43,400 nt of DNA, taken from NCBI GenBank assembly GCA_036340235.1, contig JAYYZE010000030.1:1-43400 (forward strand). The letters are read 5' to 3'. The stretch is from GCA-2862585 sp036340235 (GTDB taxonomy: Bacteria; Bacteroidota; Bacteroidia; Flavobacteriales; UBA7312). A program made the position numbers and the translations under genes. The notes under the pieces are model-generated. The model was given only the letters and a program-made list of their open reading frames with translations, did no database searches and had not been told where the DNA came from. Of this stretch, positions 17,007 to 26,386 are shown one piece after another. Position 1 is the stretch's first letter. Each line of letters starts with the position of its first letter.

Positions 17007-18352
17007 TCCTCCAATAGTGTTAACAGCTTTGCAAAGTCTAGTCCATCAAAATTACCTGAACTCATCATCAACAAATTGGTGTTTTGCCATTCGATGTCTT
17101 TTAAGCATTCAACCAAATCATGAGCATTTGTGATGACTTGTAAGTCATTTCTTCCAAAACCTTGGTAAATGTCTGTTGGTGTAATGTCTTCCAGCTTCTT
17201 GTGTTTTAATGCTTTCTTACTAAAAAACACAATGGCTATATCGGCCTCATTCATGGTGCCATTATATTCCTTCAAAAAAGACTTATTTAGACTTGAAAAA
17301 GTATGAAGTTCCATGCATGCTACCAATTGACGCTTGGGGTATTGTTGCTTCATGGCTTTGGTTGTAGCCATTAGTTTAGAGGGCGAGTGCGCAAAGTCTT
17401 TATACAATGCCGAAGATTTGGTTCTCTTAATTAATTCTAGTCGTTTGTTCGCCCCTCTGAAAGTTTGTATTGCCTCATAAAAACAGCTTTTTTCCACGCC
17501 TAATGAACTACATACTAGTTGCGCCGCCTGTATATTTTGTAAGTTGTGTTCACCAAATACTTGTAAAGGAATGCGCTTGTTACCATCTACTAAATAGCTA
17601 ATGTCCTCTTCTATGACATGCTTAGGTGTTTCGTAGGCCTGCACTTGGCATGACAAGCGTCCTTGACAGACAGTTTGTAAAGGCACATCATGAGCATAGT
17701 AAAACAGTTTCTCTTTGACGTCATTAGCAAATATTCTAAATTGATCTACGTAATTTTCAAATGTTGGAAACACATTGATGTGATCCCATGCTATGCCACT
17801 TAGGACCGCCAGGTGTGGCTTATACCAATGAAATTTTGGCCGCAAATCAATGGGCGATGATAGGTACTCATCGCCTTCCAACACTATGATTGGCGCCTCA
17901 TTGGTGAGTTTTACCATAGTGTCAAATCCTTTTAACTGCGCACCTACCATATAGTCACAGTCAATATTGGCGTATTTCAACACATGTAAAATAATGGCCG
18001 TGATGGAGGTTTTTCCATGACTTCCACCAATCACTACGCGCTTCTTTTGCTTACTTTGCTCATATATATACTCAGGATACGAAAAGATAGGGATACCAAG
18101 CGCTTGGGCTTTTTTAAGCTCCGCATTGTCAGCACGAGCATGCATTCCTAATAGTATAGCATCCAATTTAGTATGAATTTTTTCGGGAAACCAACCCATT
18201 TCTTTAGGTAGCAAGCCATGATCTTCTAATCGACTTTTGGAAGGTTCAAATATGGCATCATCCGAGCCACTAACCTTAAACCCTTTGTGATGTAGCGCCA
18301 GTGCCATATTGTGCATAGCACTTCCTCCAATAGCAATTAAATGTACATTCAT
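17003..18352 (-). CDS. mpl: Mur ligase of the Mpl type (UDP-MurNAc:tripeptide ligase, peptidoglycan recycling)
   Basis: A 449-residue Mur-family ligase. It opens with the nucleotide-binding loop MNVHLIAIGGSAMHNMA (MurC/Mpl type), has the ATP site GGSHGKTS near residue 110, EGDEYLSS and the ligase-specific FAHSPSKL (cf. DFAHHPT in Mpl/MurC). Mpl joins the recycled tripeptide L-Ala-gamma-D-Glu-meso-DAP to UDP-MurNAc in the cytoplasm; Bacteroidota homologues are often called just peptidoglycan synthetase. Start ATG 18352 is preferred over an in-frame TTG at 18361. MurC itself is a less likely alternative because of the short length and Mpl-like spacing. Confidence 0.8.
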   Translation of the reverse strand: MNVHLIAIGGSAMHNMALALHHKGFKVSGSDDAIFEPSKSRLEDHGLLPKEMGWFPEKIHTKLDAILLGMHARADNAELKKAQALGIPIFSYPEYIYEQSKQKKRVVIGGSHGKTSITAIILHVLKYANIDCDYMVGAQLKGFDTMVKLTNEAPIIVLEGDEYLSSPIDLRPKFHWYKPHLAVLSGIAWDHINVFPTFENYVDQFRIFANDVKEKLFYYAHDVPLQTVCQGRLSCQVQAYETPKHVIEEDISYLVDGNKRIPLQVFGEHNLQNIQAAQLVCSSLGVEKSCFYEAIQTFRGANKRLELIKRTKSSALYKDFAHSPSKLMATTKAMKQQYPKRQLVACMELHTFSSLNKSFLKEYNGTMNEADIAIVFFSKKALKHKKLEDITPTDIYQGFGRNDLQVITNAHDLVECLKDIEWQNTNLLMMSSGNFDGLDFAKLLTLLED

Positions 18353-18425
18353 GTAAGCCAATTTTTGAAATGTAAAATATCTAATATTAATCGTTTATCT
18401 TGATTAAAATATTAATTTTATCAAC

Positions 18426-19265
18426 ATGAAAATGTACACAATAGATACAGGCTATTTTAAGCTAGACGGAGGGGCTATGTTTGGCGTAGTGCCAAAAGTG
18501 CTTTGGAGCAAAACCAACCCTGCCGACGAAAACAATCTATGCCCTTGGGCCATGCGTTCTTTGCTTATAGAAAATGGCCATCAACTGATTTTGATAGACA
18601 ATGGTATTGGAAACAAACAAGACGATAAATTTCTCAGACACTATTACTTACACGGTGATGAAAATTTAGAAAAATCGCTTCACAAGCATGGTTATTCAAC
18701 CGATGATATAACTGATGTTTTTCTTACCCATTTACATTTCGACCATTGCGGAGGAAGTGTCAAATGGAACAAAGACAGAACGGCATTTGAAATGGCCTTT
18801 AAAAATGCTACCTACTGGAGCAACGCCGATCATTGGAAATGGGCCACGGAACCAAACAATAGAGAAAAGGCCTCTTTCTTAAAAGAAAATATTATACCTA
18901 TTGAAGAAAGTGGACAGCTAAAATTTGTTGAAAAAGAGGGCCAATTATTTGACCATTTCTCTACCCTTTTCGTACACGGACATACGGAAGCGCAAATGAT
19001 TCCTCACATTGACTACAAGGGCCATAAAGTGGTTTTTGCAGCCGATCTATTACCCAGTACAGGACATATTCCGCTACCCTATGTTATGGGCTACGACACC
19101 AAGCCATTAGTTACACTTTGTGAAAAGGAAAAATTTTTAAATCTGGCCGCTGAAAATGAGTACGTCATATTCTTACAACACGACAATTACAACGAATGTT
19201 GCACGGTACAAAAAACTGACAGAGGGGTCAGACTCAAAGACACTTTCAAATTAAAAGACATATAG
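18426..19265 (+). CDS. Metallo-beta-lactamase-fold hydrolase
   Basis: A 279-residue MBL-fold enzyme. The zinc motif HLHFDH spans residues 102-107 (His102, His104, Asp106, His107), with later ligands in HGHTEAQM and the FAADLLP aspartate, and a final HDNY. The N-terminus (DTGYFKLDGGAMFGVVPKVL) resembles the quorum-quenching lactonase / AttM-like and Bacteroidota MBL hydrolase group. There is no signal peptide, so it is cytoplasmic. Substrate cannot be told. Starts at 18426 or 18432 are both possible. It precedes yqgE by 41 bases and may share its transcript. Confidence 0.85.
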   Translation: MKMYTIDTGYFKLDGGAMFGVVPKVLWSKTNPADENNLCPWAMRSLLIENGHQLILIDNGIGNKQDDKFLRHYYLHGDENLEKSLHKHGYSTDDITDVFLTHLHFDHCGGSVKWNKDRTAFEMAFKNATYWSNADHWKWATEPNNREKASFLKENIIPIEESGQLKFVEKEGQLFDHFSTLFVHGHTEAQMIPHIDYKGHKVVFAADLLPSTGHIPLPYVMGYDTKPLVTLCEKEKFLNLAAENEYVIFLQHDNYNECCTVQKTDRGVRLKDTFKLKDI

Positions 19266-19306
19266 ATTATTATACCAAGCATATACATATCATCATTACA
19301 GAATAT

Positions 19307-19864
19307 ATGAATCGTATCCAACCTAAAAAAGGAAAGTTTCTAATTTCAGAACCAAGCATGCAAGACAATAATTTTAAGCGTTCTGTCTTGCTACTCACCG
19401 AGCACAATGCAGATGAAAGTATCGGCTTTATTCTCAACCAACCTACTAATTTAATTGTCTCTGACATCATTAAAGATTTTCCTTCGTTTAATGCAAACGT
19501 TTACATCGGAGGACCAGTAGAGAGAAATACTTTACATTTTATTCACTCATTAGGTAAGAAAATTGATAATTCCTTACCAATCTCCGACGGTTTGTATTGG
19601 AGCGGAAATTTTGACACCCTTAAATCCCTCATAAATAAAGATCAATTGAAAGATTCTGAAATTAAATTTTTCTTAGGGTATTCAGGTTGGAGTAGCGGAC
19701 AACTAGATTATGAACTAGAAGAGCACGCTTGGATAGTTGTCGATGGTAATTCGTCTCTAGCATTGAAAAAAAACGACAACAAAATGTGGCAAAACATCAT
19801 AAAAAGCATGGATAAAGATTACGCCATTTGGCATACTATGCCTGATGATCCAGAGCTAAATTAG
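19307..19864 (+). CDS. YqgE/AlgH family protein
   Basis: A 185-residue member of the UPF0301 (YqgE/AlgH) family, of unknown biochemical function. Conserved parts seen are GKFLISEPSMQDNNFKRSVL at about 7-26, GFILNQPTN, YIGGPVERNTLHFIHS and FLGYSGWSSGQLDYEL. It is cytoplasmic and lacks catalytic motifs. The 3' end overlaps the convergent aminotransferase by 9 bases; this pairing of yqgE with a class IV aminotransferase is frequent in Flavobacteriia. Confidence 0.9.
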   Translation: MNRIQPKKGKFLISEPSMQDNNFKRSVLLLTEHNADESIGFILNQPTNLIVSDIIKDFPSFNANVYIGGPVERNTLHFIHSLGKKIDNSLPISDGLYWSGNFDTLKSLINKDQLKDSEIKFFLGYSGWSSGQLDYELEEHAWIVVDGNSSLALKKNDNKMWQNIIKSMDKDYAIWHTMPDDPELN

Positions 19865-20659
19865 TGTGTTCAGCAAACTGACAATTTCTATAGACTTATG
19901 ATTAACATAATGGTCTGAAGTCATAAATTTATTGACCCAACGAATACCCTTGTAATTACAAAGTATAATTTCATCAGCTTCTATGGCATCCTCGACTGTA
20001 AACGATTTCTCTTCATGTGAAAAGTGATCCATGAGAAGTGCTCTCATAGTACCATCTACTCCTCCATCGGAAAGTGGAGGTGTATAGAATCGATTTCCTT
20101 TGACAATAAAGATGTTGGCATTAGTGACCTCTACAACCTTAGAAAATTGATTGAGTAATATAAGTTCATCAAAGCCTTGCTTTTGTTTTTCAATGGAAGC
20201 CATAACATAGGTCAATGCACTAGACGACTTTAAAAATGACAGCGGTTGTGCCATTTTATTAAAGTTAGTACAAAGGCCTAAAGAAATACCATCAGACAAA
20301 GCAAAGGACTGTTGACTATTGGCACGCACATTAATTAAGAAAGAAGCCGTTTTGGTAGACGGCGTGTACAGCCCTCCTTCATTTCTAAAAACGCTTAAAC
20401 GTGCCGAACTAGCTGTCGATAAGTCATTTTTTTGAGCTAATTCTTCCACTTGGTAAACCAAGTCGCTAGCGGAGACATCTAACTCAAGACACAATGCTGA
20501 TAGACTATCTTGAATTCTTCGAATGTGGTGTTTTTTATTGAAAAGTTGACCATTAAACAAGCACATGGATTCAAAGAAACCGTCACCATACAAAAAAGAA
20601 CGATTAGTGGGTTCCAAAGCTGGTTTTTGGCTGTAGCTACCATTGAAATTATATAACAT
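19856..20659 (-). CDS. Class IV aminotransferase (PabC/IlvE-like PLP enzyme)
   Basis: A 267-residue fold-type IV PLP enzyme. It opens with MLYNFNGSYSQ and FLYGDGFFESM (the family LLYGDGVFE-like motif). The likely PLP lysine lies in FLKSSSALTYVMA, and the phosphate/substrate side is VVEVTNANIFIVKG and DGGVDGTMRALL. It could be aminodeoxychorismate lyase (PabC) or a branched-chain/D-amino-acid aminotransferase; sequence alone does not decide. The open frame extends 26 codons upstream, but ATG 20659 gives the normal family N-terminus and avoids overlap with the rsmE promoter region. Confidence 0.82.
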   Translation of the reverse strand: MLYNFNGSYSQKPALEPTNRSFLYGDGFFESMCLFNGQLFNKKHHIRRIQDSLSALCLELDVSASDLVYQVEELAQKNDLSTASSARLSVFRNEGGLYTPSTKTASFLINVRANSQQSFALSDGISLGLCTNFNKMAQPLSFLKSSSALTYVMASIEKQKQGFDELILLNQFSKVVEVTNANIFIVKGNRFYTPPLSDGGVDGTMRALLMDHFSHEEKSFTVEDAIEADEIILCNYKGIRWVNKFMTSDHYVNHKSIEIVSLLNTLI

Positions 20660-20715
20660 AGATAATGTAAACTCAGCAAATAAAATAAATTTAACGTACT
20701 TAGAGGTAGTTTTTT

Positions 20716-20723
20716 TACTTTTG
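20716..20723 (+). promoter_or_regulatory. Candidate -7 box of the rsmE operon
   Basis: TACTTTTG, identical to the moxR promoter box, ends eight bases before the rsmE ATG. The matching -33 is only TTA. This predicts a very short leader. Confidence 0.5.
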
Positions 20724-20731
20724 AAAAAGAT

Positions 20732-21436
20732 ATGCAACTATTTTATGCACCCCATATTGAATCAGAAACGTATATCCTGAATCTTGACGAAAGTAAACAT
20801 TGCGTAAGAGTTTTAAGGAAAAAAAAAGGTGATTTTGTTCAATTAGTGGATGGCAAAGGAGGCATTTATACTGCTATTATTTCAGACCCAAATCCTAAAC
20901 AATGCATTTTAAACATTGAGAGTGTTGAAAAGGTAGAAGATGATATTACCCACCCTGTTCACATAGCCATAGCACCCACTAAAAACAATGTTCGCTTTGA
21001 ATGGTTTTTAGAAAAAGCCACTGAGATTGGAGTGAGTACGATTACACCTATTATTTGCAATCATTCTGAAAGAAAAATGTTGAAAACTGATCGATTAAAG
21101 AATGTATTAATTAGTGCCATGAAGCAATCAGAAAGGATATATCTACCTAAACTAAATCCAATAATAAAATTTGATGATTTCATAAAGCAAGAATGTAAAG
21201 GTCAAGGATTTATTGCCCATTGTCAAAGAAATCAAAAGCCTCATTTAAAAAATAGTATCGACATAGGAGGCAAAGAACTTAGCATTTTAATTGGGCCAGA
21301 AGGTGATTTTTCTGCTGACGAAATCTTAAGAGCTGAAAAAATGGGCTACAAATCAGTATCTTTGGGAGAAAGTCGATTAAGAACAGAAACAGCTGCCATA
21401 GTGGCCTGTCATACATGCAATTTGATAAATCAATGA
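20732..21436 (+). CDS. rsmE: 16S rRNA m3U1498 methyltransferase RsmE
   Basis: RsmE is a SPOUT-fold enzyme that N3-methylates U1498 of 16S rRNA. The 234-residue protein has a PUA-like N-terminal domain (MQLFYAPHIE...HCVRVLRKKKGD) and the SPOUT knot LSILIGPEGDFSADE followed by LGESRLRTETAAI, both diagnostic. ATG 20732 is directly downstream of a -7 box. It leads a four-gene operon, overlapping the next gene by 4 bases (ATGA). Confidence 0.93.
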   Translation: MQLFYAPHIESETYILNLDESKHCVRVLRKKKGDFVQLVDGKGGIYTAIISDPNPKQCILNIESVEKVEDDITHPVHIAIAPTKNNVRFEWFLEKATEIGVSTITPIICNHSERKMLKTDRLKNVLISAMKQSERIYLPKLNPIIKFDDFIKQECKGQGFIAHCQRNQKPHLKNSIDIGGKELSILIGPEGDFSADEILRAEKMGYKSVSLGESRLRTETAAIVACHTCNLINQ

Positions 21437-22101
21437 AAAAGTATATACTAATCATATTTAGTTTTATTCAGGTAAGTTTCTACTATCCTACTTATAAAAT
21501 TGCCGTATTGAAATACAATGGTGGTGGAGACTGGTACGCCAATCCAACCGCACTTTCAAATCTCATTACTTTTTGCAACGAAAACCTCAACACCAACATA
21601 CACAAAGATTACGAGGTAGTAGAGGTTGGTAGTCAAGATATTTATCACTTTCCGTTCTTGCATATGACCGGCCACGGCAATGTTGTTTTTTCACTTCAAG
21701 AAAGCGAAAACCTAAGGAGTTATCTCATTGGCGGAGGCTTTCTTCACATTGATGACAATTATGGAATGGATAAGTTTATTCGACCTGAACTAAAAAAGGT
21801 GTTTCCAGAAAGTGAATTTGTAGAGCTACCGTTCGACCACCCTATTTACTCATCTCACTTTAAATTTACTAGTGGGTTACCAAAAATTCACGAACACGAC
21901 GGGCAGCCATCTCAAGGATTTGGTTTGTTTTACAATGGTCGCATGGTCTGTTTTTACTCCTACGAAAGCGATCTTGGCGATGGCTGGGAAGACAGCGAAG
22001 TACATAACAATTCGGCAAACACACGATTAAAAGCCTTACAAATGGGAGCGAACATTATTGATTTTGCTTTTTCACACCAAACTAATACATTAGAAAAATG
22101 A
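21433..22101 (+). CDS. DUF4159 domain protein
   Basis: A 222-residue protein of family DUF4159. It starts with a hydrophobic signal-like segment (MKKYILIIFSFIQVSFYY), followed by KIAVLKYNGGGDWYANPTAL and the core GGGFLHIDDNYGMDKFIRPE, DHPIYSSHF and ending near NTRLKALQMGANI. The fold is expected to be flavodoxin/GATase-like, with unknown function. Start ATG 21433 gives an ATGA overlap with rsmE; an in-frame ATG at 21415 would lie inside rsmE. In this phylum the gene is regularly beside rsmE. Confidence 0.85.
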   Translation: MKKYILIIFSFIQVSFYYPTYKIAVLKYNGGGDWYANPTALSNLITFCNENLNTNIHKDYEVVEVGSQDIYHFPFLHMTGHGNVVFSLQESENLRSYLIGGGFLHIDDNYGMDKFIRPELKKVFPESEFVELPFDHPIYSSHFKFTSGLPKIHEHDGQPSQGFGLFYNGRMVCFYSYESDLGDGWEDSEVHNNSANTRLKALQMGANIIDFAFSHQTNTLEK

Positions 22102-23180
22102 TATTTTCATTTAGAAATACCGTCACTCTTATCTCAATAATCATCAGTCTCATACTTATTTTTTATCTAAAAACAGTCGTTGCCTACCTTGTAGTATCAT
22201 TGGTTTTAGCATTGATAGGGCGACCGATAATGAAGTGGCTCGATGGACCGAAAATAAAAGGTAAATCCCTGCCTACTTTTCTGAAAAGTGGTATCACTTT
22301 GACATTATTACTGTGCTTGTTTTTTGGGGTTTTTTCATTATTCACCCCGTTGGTTGTTGATGAAATTAAAATTTTCTCATCTATTGATTTTGAATCCGTT
22401 CTTGTTGAACTTGACGATCCCATCAATGATCTTGACAGTTTTCTTAAAGAAAATCATTTACTAGCACAATCTTCAACTCTAAAAAATGAGCTTTCCAGTC
22501 TTGTGAAATTAACAGACATAAAACTGATTTTTAATTCAGCAATTGATATTTTGGGAAATAGTTTAATTGCTTTGTTTTCGATACTATTTATTACCTTTTT
22601 CTTTCTAAAGGAAAAAGATATTATCAACAACTTTATTATCAACATTACACCAAAGAAAAATATTGATCAAATACAAAACGCATTAAAAAATGTCAAGAGT
22701 TTATTAACTAGGTACTTCATTGGAGTCATCTTACAAATAGCCATTATTACCATTATTGTCAGTATAGGGCTTAGTTTGCTTGGAATAAAAAATGCGGTTT
22801 TAATAGGTCTTTTGGCAGGAATCATTAATGTTATCCCATACGTCGGCCCACTAATTGGTGCTAGCTTAGGAATTATTATCGGCATATCAACTAATTTAGA
22901 CTTAGAGTTTTATACTCAAATGATACCATTAATAATCAAAATTTGCCTTGTATTTGGTACAATGCAATTAGTTGACAACTTTATACTTCAGCCAATTATA
23001 TTCTCAAATTCAGTTAAAGCGCATCCGCTAGAAGTTTTTTTAGTTGTTATTTCTGCAGGTACCATATGGGGAATTTCTGGTATGGTTATTGCTATTCCCT
23101 TTTACACTTTTTTGAGAGTCATTGCCAAAGAGTTTCTATATGAATTTAAAATTATTCAAGAACTGACAAAAAATATTTAA
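22098..23180 (+). CDS. AI-2E family transporter (UPF0118)
   Basis: A 360-residue polytopic membrane protein with about eight helices. Helix pairs are seen at the N-terminus (TLISIIISLILIFYLKTVVA), in the middle and at the end, and the signature GIINVIPYVGPLIGASLGI typical of this family is near 240-258. Members include TqsA (AI-2 exporter) and Na+/H+ antiporter-like proteins; the substrate here is unknown. It overlaps the DUF4159 gene by 4 bases and the next gene by 1 base, so it belongs to the rsmE operon. Confidence 0.9.
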   Translation: MIFSFRNTVTLISIIISLILIFYLKTVVAYLVVSLVLALIGRPIMKWLDGPKIKGKSLPTFLKSGITLTLLLCLFFGVFSLFTPLVVDEIKIFSSIDFESVLVELDDPINDLDSFLKENHLLAQSSTLKNELSSLVKLTDIKLIFNSAIDILGNSLIALFSILFITFFFLKEKDIINNFIINITPKKNIDQIQNALKNVKSLLTRYFIGVILQIAIITIIVSIGLSLLGIKNAVLIGLLAGIINVIPYVGPLIGASLGIIIGISTNLDLEFYTQMIPLIIKICLVFGTMQLVDNFILQPIIFSNSVKAHPLEVFLVVISAGTIWGISGMVIAIPFYTFLRVIAKEFLYEFKIIQELTKNI

Positions 23181-24373
23181 TGTCAGACTTTGAAACGAAT
23201 AAATACTCATTTTTAGAAGATCCACAATGGCAATCTTTTCTCAAAAAGAATCAAGGAAGGTCCGTTGGTGATATTCTTTTTTCATTAAAAAATACGGCTA
23301 TCGATAGAAAGTTGTTGGGACAACAAATTGTGGGTCTACAAATCATCAATAAAAAAGTTCCGAGTTGGACAAAAACAACTGGTTTAGTTTTTCCACCTAA
23401 AATAAATCTTGAACAATCCTCCTCAGAACTTACAGCTAAATACAAAGCTAATATTGTAAAAGGTAAATCATTTATAGATTTAACAGGTGGTATTGGCGTT
23501 GACTCTTTTTTTTTAGCAAAATCGTTTCCTTTTGGTATTCATTGTGAAATAAGTAAAGAGCTTCAATATATAGCAAAGCGAAATTTAAATCAATTACAAT
23601 CACCAATCAAATCATACCACACTGATGGATTTAAATTCCTAAGAAATACCAAAGATACTTTTGACCTAATCTATCTTGACCCCTCAAGAAGAGATAGCAA
23701 CAACAATAAAGTCATTAAACTGGAGGACTATGAGCCAAATATATTAGACAATCTGAACTTAATACTGTCAAAAGGTAAACGGATACTTTTAAAAACCTCG
23801 CCTTTGCTAGAAATTAAAACAAGTGTAACCAAATTACCATATTTGAACGAAATTCATATTGTGGGGGTTAACAACGAATGTAAAGAATTACTGTTTTTAT
23901 TTGGTCAAAAATCTAAACAAAAGATAGATTTGCACTGCGTTGACCTAAGCAAAGACAATTACTTTAGTTTCGATTATCAGGAAGAAGCACAAAAAAGTGA
24001 GCAATCATTACCATTATCTTACCTATACGAGCCCAATGCATGTATTCTAAAAGCAGGTGCGTTTAATACAATTGGAAATCGTTTTAATATTAAAAAACTA
24101 CACACCAACACACATTTATATACTTCCAATGCTTTGCAAAACCATTTTCCAGGAAGAATATTTAAAATTTCTAATGTATTGCAACTAGATAAAAAACAGA
24201 TAAGTAATGTCATCAGAAGTCAAAAAGCAAATATCACCAAACGAAACTTTCCAATAAGTGTAAATGAAATTAGAAAAAAGACTGGTATACAAGAAGGAGG
24301 CAATGACTACCTTTTTGCTACTACCCTTATGAATGGTGAACTTAGGGTATTGATTTGTGAAAAACTAAAATAA
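23180..24373 (+). CDS. Class I SAM-dependent methyltransferase, PG_1098/THUMP-like type
   Basis: A 397-residue protein with a Rossmann methyltransferase core: motif I FIDLTGGIGVDSFFLAKSF at about 97-115 and motif IV DLIYLDPSRRD, which recalls RNA/DNA methyltransferases (DPP-type). The C-terminal part (about 280-395) fits the small ferredoxin-like/THUMP-like domains described for the Porphyromonas PG_1098 family. RNA methylation is the natural guess, given the operon with rsmE, but the target is unknown. Its start overlaps the preceding stop (TAATG) and its end overlaps the convergent hutH by 9 bases. Confidence 0.82.
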   Translation: MSDFETNKYSFLEDPQWQSFLKKNQGRSVGDILFSLKNTAIDRKLLGQQIVGLQIINKKVPSWTKTTGLVFPPKINLEQSSSELTAKYKANIVKGKSFIDLTGGIGVDSFFLAKSFPFGIHCEISKELQYIAKRNLNQLQSPIKSYHTDGFKFLRNTKDTFDLIYLDPSRRDSNNNKVIKLEDYEPNILDNLNLILSKGKRILLKTSPLLEIKTSVTKLPYLNEIHIVGVNNECKELLFLFGQKSKQKIDLHCVDLSKDNYFSFDYQEEAQKSEQSLPLSYLYEPNACILKAGAFNTIGNRFNIKKLHTNTHLYTSNALQNHFPGRIFKISNVLQLDKKQISNVIRSQKANITKRNFPISVNEIRKKTGIQEGGNDYLFATTLMNGELRVLICEKLK

Positions 24374-25858
24374 TATGTCCTCATCAAGAGAAACAGTTTG
24401 AAGAAACAACAAGGCGTTCTTCATATGAATATGCATGATTTGGTCACTGTCAATAAGTGGGACATCATGTCGAAAGGTTTTTAAAAAACTTTGCACAAAC
24501 TCTGAGGAATGGTTATTTCTAAATGACATAGCTTGTGAGGCAGTCATGAGTTCGATACTCAGAATTCGCTCTGTATTTTCGAGAACTCTGAGTAATTTTG
24601 TAGCCGCATTAGCCCCCATGCTTACATGGTCCTCTTGGCCATTAGATGAGGTGATGGTATCAACGGAAGCAGGAGTACACAATTGCTTATTTTGACTGAC
24701 GATACTTGCCGCCGTGTATTGAGGAATCATGAAACCAGAATGAAGACCCGCCGATGATATTAAATAGATCGGTAATCCACGTTGTCCCGAAATTAGGAGA
24801 TACGTTCGACGTTCAGAAATACTACCAAGTTCTGAAAGAGCAATAGCCAGAAAGTCCATGGCCAAGGCCAGTGGTTGACCATGAAAGTTACCCGCTGATA
24901 TAATCATATTTTCTTCAACAAACACATTAGGATTGTCAGTCACTGAGTTAACCTCCGTAATGATAGTGTTACTAAAAAAATTAATTGTGTCTTTAGTGGC
25001 ACCATGCACCTGAGGAATGCATCTGAAAGAATAAGGATCTTGGACACTATCTTTAAGCTGGGATATTAATTCACTACCAGTCAATATTTCTAAGACATTC
25101 TGTACTGTTTTTATTTGACCTTTATGCGGTCTAATTTGATGAACAAGTGTATTGAAGGGATCTAAACGACAATCAAACGCATCCATAGAAATAGCGCCAA
25201 TTAAGTCAGCCAAATATGAAATTTTTAGAGTTCTAAACAACACATGAAGCGCGTACGCATTCATAAATTGGGTGCCATTGATGAGTGCAAGTCCTTCCTT
25301 TGATTTTAGTGATATGGGCTGCCATCCCATCTCCTTTAAAACACTTCTTGAGTTTTGCTTTCGACCATTGTAATACACTTCACCCAATCCCAAAAGAGGA
25401 AGAGATAAATGTGCCAATGGGGCTAAATCGCCTGATGCGCCCAATGAACCCTGCTCAAAAATAACTGGTAAAATGTTATTGTTATAAAAATCTATTAAGC
25501 GCTGAACCGTTATGAGCTGAACCCCTGAGTGACCATAAGAAAGGGATTGAATTTTGAGAAGTAACATCAACTTCACAATAGAGGACGGTACTTCGTCACC
25601 AAAGCCACAGGCATGTGACAAAAGAAGATTTACTTGGAGCTGTTCTAAGTCTTTTTCAGAAATAGTGTTGTTACACATCGAGCCAAAGCCGGTATTAACA
25701 CCATATATAGCTTCATTGGATAAGGATTTTTTATCTAAAAAAGATCGACACTCAATGATTTTTTTGGAAGCATTTTCGGAAAGTGATAACGATTTTTCCT
25801 CATGAACAACGTGATAAAGTTCCGAAAGGGATAAATGGGTGTTATCAATAATAAACAT
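24365..25858 (-). CDS. hutH: Histidine ammonia-lyase
   Basis: HutH deaminates L-histidine to urocanate, the first step of histidine degradation. The 497-residue protein has the MIO prosthetic-group triad Ala-Ser-Gly at 141-143 within GSLGASGDLAPLAH, the catalytic Tyr in YGVNTGFG (about 52), and the C-terminal VDTITSSNGQEDHVSMGANA region. Length fits (about 500). It is the last gene of the set SDR-aroK-hutH, 5 bases after aroK, far from hutI-ftcD at 34-37 kb. A tyrosine/phenylalanine ammonia-lyase is possible in principle, but the hut genes nearby favour HutH. Confidence 0.92.
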   Translation of the reverse strand: MFIIDNTHLSLSELYHVVHEEKSLSLSENASKKIIECRSFLDKKSLSNEAIYGVNTGFGSMCNNTISEKDLEQLQVNLLLSHACGFGDEVPSSIVKLMLLLKIQSLSYGHSGVQLITVQRLIDFYNNNILPVIFEQGSLGASGDLAPLAHLSLPLLGLGEVYYNGRKQNSRSVLKEMGWQPISLKSKEGLALINGTQFMNAYALHVLFRTLKISYLADLIGAISMDAFDCRLDPFNTLVHQIRPHKGQIKTVQNVLEILTGSELISQLKDSVQDPYSFRCIPQVHGATKDTINFFSNTIITEVNSVTDNPNVFVEENMIISAGNFHGQPLALAMDFLAIALSELGSISERRTYLLISGQRGLPIYLISSAGLHSGFMIPQYTAASIVSQNKQLCTPASVDTITSSNGQEDHVSMGANAATKLLRVLENTERILSIELMTASQAMSFRNNHSSEFVQSFLKTFRHDVPLIDSDQIMHIHMKNALLFLQTVSLDEDILF

Positions 25859-25863
25859 GGCCT

Positions 25864-26367
25864 CTACTCTTCTACACAGTATTCTTGCAACTTGTTGGCA
25901 TTTAAATTAAAACCAGTAACCACTTTATGAGCTTTGTTGTAATAAATCTCACGATCACGCAATGTTTTGTATATATAATCTAACAACTCTTCGCCTTCCA
26001 GTCCTTCAATTAGTGGTCTAAATTCGGCCGAATTTTGTAATCGTGGAATGAGGGCTTTTGGATGCATATTGATGTATATCGTTCTACCATAATCATTCAT
26101 CTGCTCCATATTATCGAAATGACAAGGAGTGCCTCCGCCAGTTGAAATGACTGTATTTTCTGAATCAATTACTCTGTGTAGATAAACGCGCTCAAGTTTT
26201 CTAAAATAGTCTTCGCCTTCTTGTTCAAAGATTTCTTTAATGGTTCGGTCTTCTTGTTCCTGAATGTATTTATCTAAATCGATGAAGTCGTGTCTGAGAT
26301 TATATGCAAGTTTCTTGCCAACGGTCGATTTTCCGCTACCCATGTAGCCAACTAAAAATATGGTCAT
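25864..26367 (-). CDS. aroK: Shikimate kinase
   Basis: AroK phosphorylates shikimate at the 3-hydroxyl, the fifth step towards chorismate. The 167-residue protein shows the P-loop GYMGSGKST at 7-15, the shikimate-binding FIDLD at 28-32, STGGGTP, and the lid Arg in FRPLIEG. It lies between an SDR gene (20-base gap upstream) and hutH (5-base gap downstream), presumably as one transcript. The last enzyme of the pathway, AroC, is encoded at 33041-34099. Confidence 0.95.
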   Translation of the reverse strand: MTIFLVGYMGSGKSTVGKKLAYNLRHDFIDLDKYIQEQEDRTIKEIFEQEGEDYFRKLERVYLHRVIDSENTVISTGGGTPCHFDNMEQMNDYGRTIYINMHPKALIPRLQNSAEFRPLIEGLEGEELLDYIYKTLRDREIYYNKAHKVVTGFNLNANKLQEYCVEE

Positions 26368-26386
26368 TTAAAAACTGTTAATATGG

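Noticed and set aside
20660..20737. 26-codon N-terminal extension of the class IV aminotransferase
   Set aside because: It would overlap the rsmE start and promoter and is not part of the family fold.
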